Shown: positions 1 through 11,046 of the stretch, one piece after another
Layout of the letters: each line of letters starts with the position of its first letter
How positions within the stretch are numbered: position 1 is the stretch's first letter
Source of the DNA: Diphasiastrum complanatum
Lineage: Eukaryota > Streptophyta > Lycopodiopsida > Lycopodiales > Lycopodiaceae
Assembly: GCA_029204225.1 (NCBI GenBank)
Contig: CM055114.1
Location: 10,649,634-10,713,633 of the forward strand
Reading direction: 5' to 3'
DNA length: 64,000 nucleotides
The notes under the pieces: generated by a model
The model's database searches: none
Seen by the model: only the letters and a program-made list of their open reading frames with translations
What the model was told of the DNA's origin: nothing
Position numbers and translations under genes: made by a program

Positions 1-625
1 GTTTACGGCCGATTTCACCGCTTATCAGCACTCAATGACAAGGACCGAATGGATGCCAGCGCATCACCAGCCAACTGGCGATCACAATTGACGACCTAAT
101 TTCTTAGTATAAATAGTTGTTCATTTCATACAGATTAATCAAGCAAGCAATTGAGCAATCATCGAAAATCAAAATTATCAGAAGCGTTTGAATAGTTAGC
201 TCTCTCTCTCAAGCTTGCGAGCTTGAACACTCCTGAGCATTCTAGCTCACTTCTTAGAGTTGTTTTAGAGATTGCTATTGTGCTACTGCTCATCAATATT
301 GCGCATTAATTCAGACTTTCATTTTAGCTGCTCAGAGATAGCATAGAGTACATGGCTTCGATCCGTAACCTATTGTACTCATTTACTTCTGTTTCGTTTT
401 GAATCAATATTGTTCCTTATTGCGTTCAGTTTCATCTCACATTATATGCGCTTCTGTATTTCTTCGTGACTAATTGTTTGTCTGATAATTTTTTATGCTT
501 AATTGTTTGGCTACGTAATCATTGTAGTTCTGACGATTTCAAAGTTAGTTACTATAAGATCAAAAGTGATTTCTATCACTATTGTCTTGTTTGAAATTGA
601 TAGGCGTAGTCATGCATTGGACAGA
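1..625 (+). repeat. G-family copia LTR fragment, cut by window edge
   Basis: This stretch matches the LTR of element G (compare 3280-3870 and 12890-13600). Shared parts are the GGATGCCA block, a TATA-like AGTATAAATAG near 107, a short CT run, the ACACTCCTGAGCATTCTAG block and the GATAGGCGTAGT block near 600. The left end lies outside the window. Similarity fades just after about 610, so it is not a complete LTR. No gene is visible in it. Confidence 0.75.
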
Positions 626-797
626 TGAAGATAGTTTATTCCGCCATGCACAAAAAGTTTTCTTTCTAGACACACGAATTATTTTCATTCGTTCTCTTTT
701 CGAGCTAGACCTATCTTCTATGCATACCACTTTCCGACAGTTTGTAGAAGTGCATTCAAACATGTTCAATCTATTCAAAATTCAAGATTGTACAAGT
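626..797. other. Unassigned sequence left of element F1
   Basis: Nothing recognisable lies here. The last five bases (CAAGT, 793-797) serve as the left target-site duplication of F1; the partner is CAGGT at 13777-13781, a 4/5 match. Confidence 0.4.
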
Positions 798-1523
798 TGT
801 TGGATTTCGATGCTCAGCCTCAAATCCATTCATTAATGAGCATCTTGAAAGTTGTACAAAACTCAGAAACAGAAGGCTCAAATTTTTGAACAAAAGATCA
901 AAAAATCTAGTATCAGATTTTTTCGACCCAAGCATTTTTCGACCCAACATCAAGCGTGGTAAATAGAGATTTTCTGACCCTGGATCGGATCGGATCGGAT
1001 CTAGATTTTTCGACCCTGAAAAAATCGACCCTCGGTACATTTTTTACCCTTATTATATTTTCTGATACAATGTTATTTTTCGACCCATTGTAAAATTCGA
1101 TACTGTCGGTCAGAATTTTGACCCAACGACTTCGCATTGACAGTCTGCCTACTTTGTACATGTATTTACAGTTACAAGGCAATTGTAATTAAGATAGCAG
1201 ATAGCATCCAATGCTAGATATTTTGTAGTATATATATCAGGTTGATCTTTATCAGAAAACTTCTTCTGATAACTATTATCTTTCAGTCAGATATTTCTGT
1301 TGTCAGCGTTATCACGCTCAACTATCAAGCTGAAGTTATCACTTCAAGCAATTGTAGTCATTGTTGATATTAATCAGAGTGCTATTTCTATCTCACTACT
1401 GTAGCGTTCATTTGAGCTTTGTGTGAACTCATTCATCTTGAATATTTTGCTGCTAACTAGGCACTTTTGATTCTACACCACAACTCGCTCAGACTTCCAC
1501 TGCCATACCCACATATTCTGACA
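798..1523 (+). repeat. F1 5' LTR
   Basis: This 726-bp LTR starts TGTTGGATTTCGATGC and ends CTGACA, directly before the PBS-like TGGTATCAAAG. The same start follows the purine tract at 2621. It carries scattered copies of TTTTTCGACCC and a GATCGGATCGGATC stretch near 972-990. Confidence 0.8.
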
Positions 1524-1640
1524 TGGTATCAAAGTGAATTGTTCAGTAATCTGCATTTCTACTACAGATTATCAGTCTTGTTTCTATCAAGACGTCGCGC
1601 AACCAACAAATATTCTGAAATCGTTGTTTCACCAACGATC

Positions 1641-2600
1641 TCGCTCAAACAAAATGATCCGTCTTCTAGTTCTTCTCTGATCGACATACTCGATGGAGAT
1701 AACTACCATCTCTGGAAGTTCAAAATAAAGGTCATAGTACTAGCCAAAGAACTATGTGACATTGTTGATGGCACATAACTTAAACCAAAAGGTGATGCAG
1801 CCATCATCACCAAATGGAGACTAAGAGATGGCAAGGCATTTGCCATGATCACTCTCAATATCAAGGATACACAAATCAGCCATATACGTGTTGTTCGGAC
1901 TACTAAGAATGCACAGGACATCCTAGCAACCCTCTATGATATCAGAGAGGTCACCTCCAAACTACATTTGAGGAAGAAATTCTTCACCCTAAGAATGTTT
2001 GAAGCAGAAAGTGTTTTGAGCATCCCAACACTTTCAAAAATCTGGAACAAATGACTGCAACTGGCTCAGTCATTGAAGATTTTGATGCTGTTATGAATCT
2101 ATTATCGAAGCCTATGCCAATATTTTTGAAAGATACACATATGCAGATTAGGCAGGGGATATCGATACCAGAAGGCCCACTTCTGAATTTGTACTTGTAT
2201 TTTTATATAATCAAGGCCCAATCTCATGGAACAACTAAAAGTAGACCTCAGTAGCATTATCATCGACCAAATCAGAATACATTGTTGTCACAAATGCTAC
2301 CAAGGAGTAAATTTGGCTAAGACACCTGCTTGTAGAAATTGAACTTCCTTAGCCACATCCAACAATTTATTGTGACAACCAAAGCACAATATCACTCTCT
2401 CTAAATCCGAAATTTCTTTCTTGGAGCAAACATATCGAAATCATATATCATTACCTAAGAGAGAAAGTGCAAAGAAAGGAAGTGTCACTGGTCTACTGTA
2501 GGATAGATCTGATGGCAGTAGATTACTTCACAAAGGCTTTGTCAAAGGAGCATCATCTCAAATTTAATGGCATGATAAATCTGAAAATCAAAACTTTTCA
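1641..2600 (+). pseudogene. F1 gag N-terminus joined to RNase H tail (remnant)
   Basis: Reading from about 1640 gives a copia gag start (LDGDNYHLWKFKIKV, about 1690-1735). It stays recognisable through LYDIREVTSKLHLRKKFF (to about 1985), with a stop after the first 50 or so codons and a frameshift near 2050. From about 2360 to 2590 a different frame reads the end of copia RNase H: YCDNQSTISLS, KHIEI, a YLREKVQRKEV-like segment and YFTKALSKEHHLKF. The pieces in between (zinc knuckle, protease, integrase and reverse transcriptase) are missing. This is a dead, internally deleted polyprotein, and it cannot be translated as one product. Confidence 0.75.
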
Positions 2601-2620
2601 AAATCTACATTAAGGGGGAG

Positions 2621-3100
2621 TGTTGGATATCGATGCTTAGCCTCAAATTCATTCATTAATGACCATCTTGAAAGTTGTACAAAATAGAAACAGAAGGCTC
2701 AAATTTTTGAGCAGAAGATTGAAAAATCCAGTATCGGATTTTTTCGACCCAAGCATTTTTCAACCCAACATCAAGCTTGGCAAACAGAGATTTTTTGACC
2801 CTAGATTTGGATCGAGTCGGGTCTAAATTTTTTGACCCTAGGTCAGGTCTGATTTCTTCGGTTAGATTGGGTCCGATTTATCAGATTTGCTCTGAATTTT
2901 CCTATCCATAGATCGGATCGGATCTAGTTTTTTTGACCCTGAAAAAATCGACCCTTTGTATATTTCTTGAGCCAATGTATATTTTTTGACCCATTGTAAA
3001 ATTCGATACTCTAGGTCAAACATCTGACCTAACAATCTGGCGTTGATAGTTTGCCTACTTTGTACATGTATTTATAGTTACAACGGTTGTAATTATGACT
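2621..3100 (+). repeat. F1 3' LTR, left part
   Basis: It begins TGTTGGATATCGATGC after the purine tract TAAGGGGGAG (2611-2620) and parallels 798-1175, with an extra block of TTTGACCCTAGGTC-type repeats. It ends near GTAATTATGAC, where G-family LTR sequence begins. The right-hand remainder is 13661-13776, which matches 1410-1523. Confidence 0.75.
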
Positions 3101-3103
3101 CTG

Positions 3104-3931
3104 GTAAAGTGTGGGACAACCCTAATTGAGATTTAAGGGCACCTTCAGCATTTTCGCATTTTTCGCATTTTTCGCAATATCCCGACACTGTAGCATTTTT
3201 GCGACAATGTCGCCTATGGCTGTTTTGGTTCATTTCTGCAGAAGTGACAATCTAATTCATTTATGCAGACAGACGATTTACGACCAATTTCCACCGCTTA
3301 TCAACAATCAATTACAAGGAACCAGATGGATGCCAACGGACACCAACCAACTGGAAATCGCAATTGACGACCTAATTACTTAGTATAAATAACTTTTTAT
3401 ATTCATATAATTTTATCATTATCAGAATTAATTAGAAGAAGCATTTGAATAGTTAGCTCTCTCTCTCTCTCTCAAGCCTGCGAGCTTGAACACTCCTGAG
3501 CATTCTAGATCACTTCTTAGAGTTGTTTTAGAGATTGCTATTGCGCTACTGCTTATCAGCAGAGCTGCTTATTATCAGACTTATTCTCAGTTACTCAGAG
3601 ACAGCTTAGAGTGTGCGGTTTCTATCAACTATTGTCTTGCGCTCATTAGCATCTGATTTTATTTTTCTGAATCAATATTATCTTCTATTGCATTTAGTAT
3701 ATGTCAGAATGCATGCATCTCTGTATTGCTTTTGTAATTGATAGAAATTGTCTGAGAATTCAATACTTCATATTTGGCTACATAATCACTTAGTACCTAG
3801 CGATTTCAAAGTTAGTTGCTAAAGATTGAACGTGATTTCCATCACTATTGCTTTGTTCAATTTTTGATAGGCGTAGTAATGCACTTGAAATAGGAAGTTT
3901 CTACATTACATTATCTATCCTATTTTCGACA
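3104..3931 (+). repeat. G 5' LTR (lacks its first ~290 bp)
   Basis: It aligns by eye with 12729-13660 from AAAGTGTGGGACAACCC to TATTTTCGACA. The initial part present in the 3' LTR (12435-12728) is absent. A TATA-like AGTATAAATAA lies near 3380. The CT run at about 3456-3473 is short compared with the 3' copy. Confidence 0.75.
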
Positions 3932-3986
3932 TGGTATCAAAGCATTATATCATGGTATCAGAGTATACCTACATGATATCAAAGTG
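3932..3986 (+). other. Triplicated primer-binding-site repeat of G
   Basis: Three PBS-like words follow the LTR end at 21-base steps: TGGTATCAAAGC (3932), TGGTATCAGAGT (3953) and TGATATCAAAGTG (3974). A single TGGTATCAGAGC-type site complementary to initiator-Met tRNA is normal for plant copia elements. The site next to the LTR is the expected functional one. Confidence 0.7.
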
Positions 3987-4189
3987 TTGATTCTTCTTCA
4001 GGACCTAATACTATTTAAACGAAAGCTCTAATACTTGATATCTTTCGCGATATCAAATTGATATCAAACTCCGACAATCCATGGTTCTTGATCTCGACTA
4101 TCCTTCTGATAAGGTCGATCTCCTTGTCTGTCATAGCTGCATCTTTGGAAAGTAGGCTAGGATTCTTTTCAGATCAAACCATATACATG

Positions 4190-5119
4190 CAACAAAAGGG
4201 ATGCTGTTCATATAGATATATGTGAACCTATGCAAACCCCCTCATTGCTAGATGCAAATTATTTCATTACCTTTATTGACAAATTCTCCAGAAGAACAAT
4301 TGTTTATTTCATTAAACAGAAATCAGAGGCTTTCATCAAATTCAGACAATTCAAAGAGCATGCTGAGAATCAAACTGGCCAACGAATCAAAGCACTGAGG
4401 TCAGATAATGATAGAAAATACACCTCCAACGAATTCAAGGAGTATTGCCAATGGCATTGAGCAACAATGTATTACCTCCTATTCGCCTCAGTCAAATGGT
4501 CTTGTTGAGAGAAAGAACAGAACCTTAGTTGAATCGGAAAAGTGCATGTTATCACATGCGACACATCCGAAGTGCTTCTGGGCTGAAGCTACTTCAACAG
4601 CAACCTATATTCAGAACAGATGTCCTACTAAAGGCCTCTTAGACAAAACACCATTCGAAGTTTGGACAGATACCAACAAACCTTCTTTATTAAACTTACG
4701 AATTTTTGGATGTACTGCTTTTTGCATAGATACCTCGTGATCTCAGGATGAAGCTCGACTTCTAGAGTATCAAATGTGTTTTCATCAGCTATACTACTTC
4801 AGATCAAGCCTACAAGTTGTTTGATCCCATTGAGTCGAAGATATTCACTAGCCAAGATGTCATCTTCATCGAAGATCAGTTTCAAGATCTCAAAGGAAAG
4901 GGCAGTCCCTATGTAGCCGACCTGTCAGATTCTCTTGACGCATTAAACTTTCCAATTCTGCGGGCGACTATTACCATTGAAGGACCAAGCTCTTTGACAA
5001 ACAACAAATCAATGGTGAATCAGAAGATGATGATGTTGCAGTTCAGCAACTACAGTATGATGGAAATGTCCAACTTTTTGTATTACCCAGAAGATTATCT
5101 ATACTACACCCATGAGTAG
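4190..5119 (+). pseudogene. G integrase region (broken)
   Basis: This is a copia integrase core. It begins with a degenerate VHIDICEPMQTPS block and continues with FITFIDKFSRRTIVYF, IKALRSDND (4390-4420; RSDNGGEY in intact elements), then, after a -1 shift near 4455, YSPQSNGLVERKNRTL (4480-4530), which carries the third acidic residue of the DDE triad. It continues to LRIFGCTAFCI (about 4700-4730), then shifts frame again into KLFDPIESKIFTSQDVIF (4817-4870). The first half of G's pol is readable only across at least two frameshifts. The reading ends near 5119 where unrelated DNA begins; pol resumes near 11047. Confidence 0.78.
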
Positions 5120-5129
5120 ATCTAGCCAT

Positions 5130-7500
5130 CACATAAACTATAAATACTTCCAGCATGTCCATTTTGTGGAGAATTACTGGTCTCATTATTAGTATTGTGA
5201 CTGCATATCTATCCAAAGGAGATCAGAGGTACTAATGAATATGTGTGAGACTAGTACAATGTCTATCCTATTAGAATTTTCACTTAATTATGTTTTTAAT
5301 GAGGACATGTCAAATATGTAGAATACTCAAGTTTTTTAACAGTCTTAAAAAATACACAGAATTTAGCACAATTTGCTAAAAAACATGGGTTTCGGCACAA
5401 TTTGTAGAAATAGACTAAGTATTGGACAGACTAAAAAATGTTGATCAATGTTGGTTGGTGAAAACCTTGATTTCCCATTAAGAAGCTCTAAGTGATTGAA
5501 ATGTGCCAAAAGGCATAAGTATGCAAAAAATGTCGAAAGGCCCAAGTCAGGAAAAATGTTGATTGACATTTTTTCGACTTATAAATATCACCAAAATGCA
5601 TGTCTCGAAATGCCAAAGAATTTCAATTGATATAAATGTCGACAAATATTGACTCAAGTGCAAAAAGCCCATTCCGTGAAAAGGGCAAATGTCGTCAATG
5701 AAAAATGTTGATTGACATTTCATGGTGCCACTAATACTGAAGCTCTTCCTTTCATGAGTCTAAATCTCTTTTAAGGACTGTTCTTAGCATCTACAACAAA
5801 CTAACAGACGATAAATTGTCCAAAATATACAGGATTGTGAAGCTAGAGATTCAACACACTAGTGGTAAAACTCACGTACAATCCTCAAAAACTATGTCAA
5901 ATATCTACTACTACTTGTACAAGGTATAATAAGTCTGAGTTAGTACTTGGCTACTAAACATATCAGAGTACGTTATTGCTTGAAAAAAATAGATTGCTTG
6001 AACTATAATAGATTGAGAAAAGCTAGTGACAACACTTCATTCATTATTCTACTTGTAATTATCATCCACAAATGGATTCCTCCAATAATACAACCCACTT
6101 CAATATCTTTCAAGATTTGAATGAATGCATGTACTTGATTATAAGAACCATCAATGATAACTATTCCATCTCCAATATCCAAAGGATGCAAAATTATGGA
6201 ACTAGTTTCATTGAATTTTGAAAATTCCAACACATTGACATGACAATGTTCATACATGAGATTAGACAAATAAGGTAGAGTAAATGTAACTAACACATAC
6301 AGAGATTCAAAATGAGAGTCATATCACTGGCTAAAGAGTTAGGAAGTCTTGGAAGGAATGGAGGACAAACCCTCAACAAATCAACAATCACATATTAAGT
6401 GAAAAGCAATGAATGGAAAAGCCTTTGCTTTATTACAACTTGAACATTCAAGATTCATTGCTTGATCATGAAAGCAAAGCCCAAACTTCCAAAGAAGTAT
6501 GGGACATTCTAAACACGAGACAACGTTAACATCGTTGCATATCAAATAAGTAATATTTTGTGGAAACGAGAACTATAAGGAATATTCCTAGAATCATGTT
6601 AAAAAATGGCACTTTTTAGCATAGTTTAAAAAATAATGCCCTACAATCTCATACCCATTGCCAAAGGTACATAAAAAGTTCACCAAAAATTATAGCAAAT
6701 TTGTAATAAAATTTTAAAACATGTAAAAATTGCAGTATTCAAAAAATTTGCTCAAAGTGACAATACACAAAAATGAGAAAGAGCCCAGGTAGTACAATTT
6801 ATTCAGATTTGTGCAAGAATATGTTATACAAAATCTAGATTTTTTTGGATCTGATATCAAAACTCATATCCTCATTTGTGTCCATGCCTCCAGATTCACA
6901 TCATCAATTTCATCATCAAAAAGTGAAGAAGTGGAAGATCCATCCTCCTCATTACTATCAATCAAAACGTTATCTTCATCCATGTGCAATCCGAGGTTAT
7001 CCTCCACATGTGCTCTGTTCTTCTTGATGAAGGTCCAATTTCAACAACACATTTTTTTCCTGGTAACCTTTGACGAATGAATTGGTTAATTGAAAATTAT
7101 AAACAATAATATCAAGTTCCTCAAGGACAAGGTGAGTTATGTGGGGGTGGGGCCGATTTTTGGTTGTGTGACGTTTTCTTTTACCATTTCAGTATGCAAT
7201 CATTTCAGGAACATGCTTTCATGTATATGCATCATGAAGCTTGATACCAATGTACATTCATAAATGTGAAAGATTTGGGGCCAATTTAGATCCAAATCAT
7301 CTAAAGATCTTTGGTTACAAAACAAGATACTCCACCAATACTGCCAATGTAGAAAAATCAGCATCTACACACAAAATAGAATGCAAATACTATTAGAACT
7401 TGATCAAACGTGAACCAAATCATAAAGTACTATTGTTGTCAGTACAAAACCAGCAAACTACTATATTTCACATGTGTGGATCCAAAAGTAGCAAATATAG
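5130..7500. other. Unassigned AT-rich block inside G
   Basis: I recognise no gene family here. Small features are three copies of an AAAATGTTGAT[TC]-type word (about 5437, 5555 and 5702) and an antisense acidic reading frame near 6850-7060 that reads like a disordered Asp/Glu/Ser-rich segment. A 97-codon antisense frame at 6003-6296 has no motif I know. The block may be an older insertion into G or flanking DNA brought in by rearrangement. Confidence 0.35.
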
Positions 7501-7506
7501 ATCATT

Positions 7507-9700
7507 CTACACATAGAATTGCAAGCAATCACAAGTATAGTGAAAAATGTTAGATCCATCCACATCATCATCGATAGTACTTGAAGACACTTTTGGAATG
7601 TTCCCCTCATAAAAAATGACATCTCTACCAACAATCACTTTGTTAGTAGTAGGAATGTTCCCCTCATAAAAAATGACATCTCTACCAACAATCACTTTGT
7701 TAGTAGTAGGAATGTAGGCTTTACTCACCTCACTATATCCAACAAAAATACCTCTCCTTGAAGATGGATCCTATGTGGTCCTATCATCAAGAGTAATGTT
7801 GAGATAGCATGTGCATCCAAAAGGTTTTAGAAAGTTGAAACTCGACCTCCTCTTGAATAGCATCTCAAAAGGTGTCCTTCCATCCAAAATAGCACTCGAC
7901 CACCTATTGCACAAGAAATTGGCACACAGCAAAGCTTGATCCCAAAATGGTTTATCAAGATTAGCACTTAATCTCATGGCTTTAACACTTTCACATAGAG
8001 TCCTATTCTTCCTTTCAGTCGTTCCATTTTGTTGTGGGATCCTTGGTGTTGTGTACTCCCTCTTGAACCCTTGAACTTGGTAGATATGTAATCACCACCA
8101 TTGTCACTCCTTAAGCACTTGATCCTTGTGGAATTTTGGTTCTCCCTTGCATTTTTGAACTTAACAAAGACATCATACACTTCATATTTGCTCTTTAGTA
8201 GATAGATCCAACAAAATCTACTAAAATTGTCAATGAAAGTTACATACATCTTAGCTCCACTATTGCTAATTGTAATAATTCCAAGAATATCCGAATTTAC
8301 AAGTTGAAAAGGCTTTGTAGATCTAGATGTAGATCTAGTATAAGGTACTCTATGTGACTTGGACAAAGCACAAGACTCACAAACATGATTGATGCCACTT
8401 AAGGAACTTGGAAGACCTATGACAACCTTCTTTCTAGCCATTACCTCCAATGACTTGAAGTTGAGGTGTCCCATCCTTTTATGCCAAACCTCTTGAATAG
8501 GTATTTGCTCTCTTGCTACACATCCAACTTGGTTAGCAATAACACAAGCATCTAGTTTGAACAACTTTCCTTGACTTTTACCTTTTCCAATCAAGACATC
8601 CTTTCTTTTGATCATACAAGCATCTCCATTAAACTCAACCTTGAAGCCTTTACTTAGCTTTTGACTCACACTAATCAAATTCTTGTAATAGATGGAATAA
8701 ACAAGACATCCTCCAAATGAAAATTCCTATTTGTAGAGAGAGAAATAGGAATTGTGCCAATCTCTTTGATTGCACACTCACCATCATTGGCCGTGTAGAT
8801 CACCCTCTTGTCATCTCCATATGCCAACAAAGAAGTGAAGTACTCTTTGTGAAAATTCATGTGTGAACTTGCTCTGCTATCAATCCACCATGGATCTAGA
8901 TCTCCATCATTAGCAAGCATACATGAAGACATTAGAAAAGCATCATCATTTGCATCTTGAACATCCAAACCATCCTCATCAAGAGTAAGATTACCTTGCT
9001 TGTCTTCTTGATCTCTCTTCTTCTTGTAGCACTCACTTGCAAAGTGTCCTTTGATGCTGTAATAGAAACAATTGAGCTTCGATCTATCCTTTTTGCCATT
9101 TGAAGAAGCCTCCCCTTGATCTTGCCCTTTAGACCACTTGCTTTTGCTTTTGCCCTTGAACATAGCCTCCTATTGAAGTGTCTACGTAGATCCACCTCTT
9201 GCTTGAAGCCTATATTCTTCATTGGTCAAGATCTGTTGAATATCAATCAAACTTGGCAAAGTATTTTGAATAGCAATACTTTGAACAATGTTAGCATGAG
9301 CATCCAACAATCCATTAAGAATAACTTGAATCCACCAAGGATCTAGATCTCGTTGTTATACCTCACTTGATCTAGTTGTGTTGTTGGTCTCTTCTCCAAA
9401 CCTACAACAATATCCAACACATCATTCATTTCAAGAAGTGACTCAATCCTCACTTTCCATAATGAATAGTTGCTTGAGGTAAGCCTATCATTGGCTTCCA
9501 ACATGACTCCAATTGAGATTGCCATGTAGCAATGACCTGATCTTTTCTTTCAATCTATTTCAATGCACAAAGCACTCCTTTGAACAATAAGAACTCTCAT
9601 CAATGCAAGCCAACTCATCATTCAATGACGTCATCCTCAAAATAAAACTATTGGGACTTTCTTCACTCTTTTGCAAACAAGAAAACATTTTGAAGGCAAG
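7507..9700 (-). pseudogene. H: antisense copia gag-PR-integrase fragment, rearranged
   Basis: On the minus strand this is a relative of element A. It includes gag N-terminus (ATG at 9525; MLEANDRLTSSNYSLWKVR), a zinc knuckle near 9060 reading CFYYSIKGHFASEC, protease WWIDSRASSHM near 8880, the pre-integrase WHKRMGHLNFKSLE (about 8480), integrase HVCESCALSKSH, FIDNFSRFCWIYLL and CLRSDNGGDY (about 8090), and VIVGRDVIFYEGN (about 7640). Key residues are damaged: the second zinc-knuckle Cys is Tyr, and the protease DSGA reads DSRA. The gag order is shuffled: a mid-gag piece (9565-9700) lies upstream of the leader and ATG, and a DLDPWWI-coding word recurs at 9340 where a gag segment is missing. 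RT and both LTRs are absent. Confidence 0.78.
7601..7714 (-). repeat. 57-bp perfect tandem duplication in H
   Basis: Units 7601-7657 and 7658-7714 appear identical. The unit is 19 codons, so the frame is kept and the peptide containing VGRDVIFYEGN appears twice. In element A this motif (KVFTSRDVIFDESNIPK) occurs once. Confidence 0.9.
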
Positions 9701-11046
9701 AAGAAAAAGTTTCCATCCAAGAATACTCAAGACCTGGAGATGGAGAGCAAGGATGGAGCATCAAGTTCTAAAGGCAAGAGCAATAAGGACAAGAAGAAGT
9801 TAAAGTGTTTCTTTTGTGGAAAAAAAGGACATTTTGCATCCGAGTGCTACAAGAAGAAGAATGCCCAAGAGAAGGATAATCAAGGCAATCTTGTGCTTGA
9901 GGAGGAGGAGAAGAATGCAATCTATCTTTGATGGTATCCTCACCACAAACATCTAATCAAGACACTTGGTGGATTGATAGTGGGGCAAGCTCCCACATGA
10001 CTCACCAGAAATACTACTTTTTTAATCTACTTTCTTACAATAGTTCTAAGAGATTTATCTTCACTACAAGTGATCAAGAATGTGAGATTGCAGGAGTTGG
10101 ATCCATTCCTTTATGTCTAGGATCATCAAAAAAAGTAGATCTAGACAATGTTCTTTATGTACCTTCAATTACAAAGAACTTGTTGAGTGTAGGACAACTT
10201 ATGGATAGTGGATTAGATGTACATTTCAAGCATGGAGCATGTTCTATCTTGAAAGATGAAAAATGTATTGCTAATGGTTTCAAGCAAGGGAGGTTATTCA
10301 AATCAGATGCTAATGTGATGGTTGGAAGTGTGAACATGGCAAGGGAGGAGCTCACTCAAGTGGAATTGTGGCACAAAAGGTTAGGCCATCCTAACTTCAA
10401 AGCTATGGATACCATGGTGACAAAGGAGCTAGCAAGTGGACTTCCCAAAACCATATCCAAGTGTGGCAAGCTTTGTGAAGCTTGTGGACTCTCCAAATCT
10501 CATAAGCTACATTTCAAGAGATCTTTGACAAGATCTAACTCTCCTCTTGACCTTATACACTCGGATGTTCATTCATTTTCACATGAATCTAATGGTGAGC
10601 TCTTATGTATGTCACCTTTATTGATGATAGATCAACATACTCTTGGGTTTATCTCTTGTCCAAGAAAAGTGAAGTTTTTGAGTCCTTTGTAAAGTCTAAA
10701 GCTCTTGTGAAAAAGCAACTTAATACTAGCTTGAAATTATTAAGAAGTGATAATGGAGGGGAGTACATCTCCAATAGGATGAAAGAGTTTTGTGAAACTA
10801 ATGACATTAGGAGAGAGTTTACTTGCACATATACTCCACAACAAAATGGAGTAGCTGAGAGAAAGGATAGGACCCTATGTGAGTGTGCTAAATCCTTGAG
10901 ATTAGATGCATCCCTTCCTATTTCATTTTAGGGAGAAGCTATTTTGTGTGCAAACTTTCTATGCAATAGAATGACTAATAGTGCCATTAAAGGACTTACA
11001 CCTTATGAAGTATTGTATGGCAAAAAGCCAAATCTTAGTGATTTCT
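9686..11046 (+). pseudogene. C-related copia fragment: zinc knuckle, protease, integrase
   Basis: The sequence is close to element C (30450-31800). It has a Lys-rich linker, zinc knuckle CFFCGKKGHFASEC (about 9808), protease WWIDSGASSHMTHQ (about 9968), YVPSITKNLLSVGQLMDSG, WHKRLGHPNFKAMDT, CEACGLSKSHK, then after a frameshift near 10600 [25 protein letters not shown] (about 10740) and YTPQQNGVAERKDRTLCE. A stop replaces Trp at about 10929 in the FWGEAIL motif. Similarity to C ends at AATCTTAGTGATTT (11046), where G's RT resumes. It has no LTRs of its own, so it is a truncated or recombined insertion. Confidence 0.8.
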
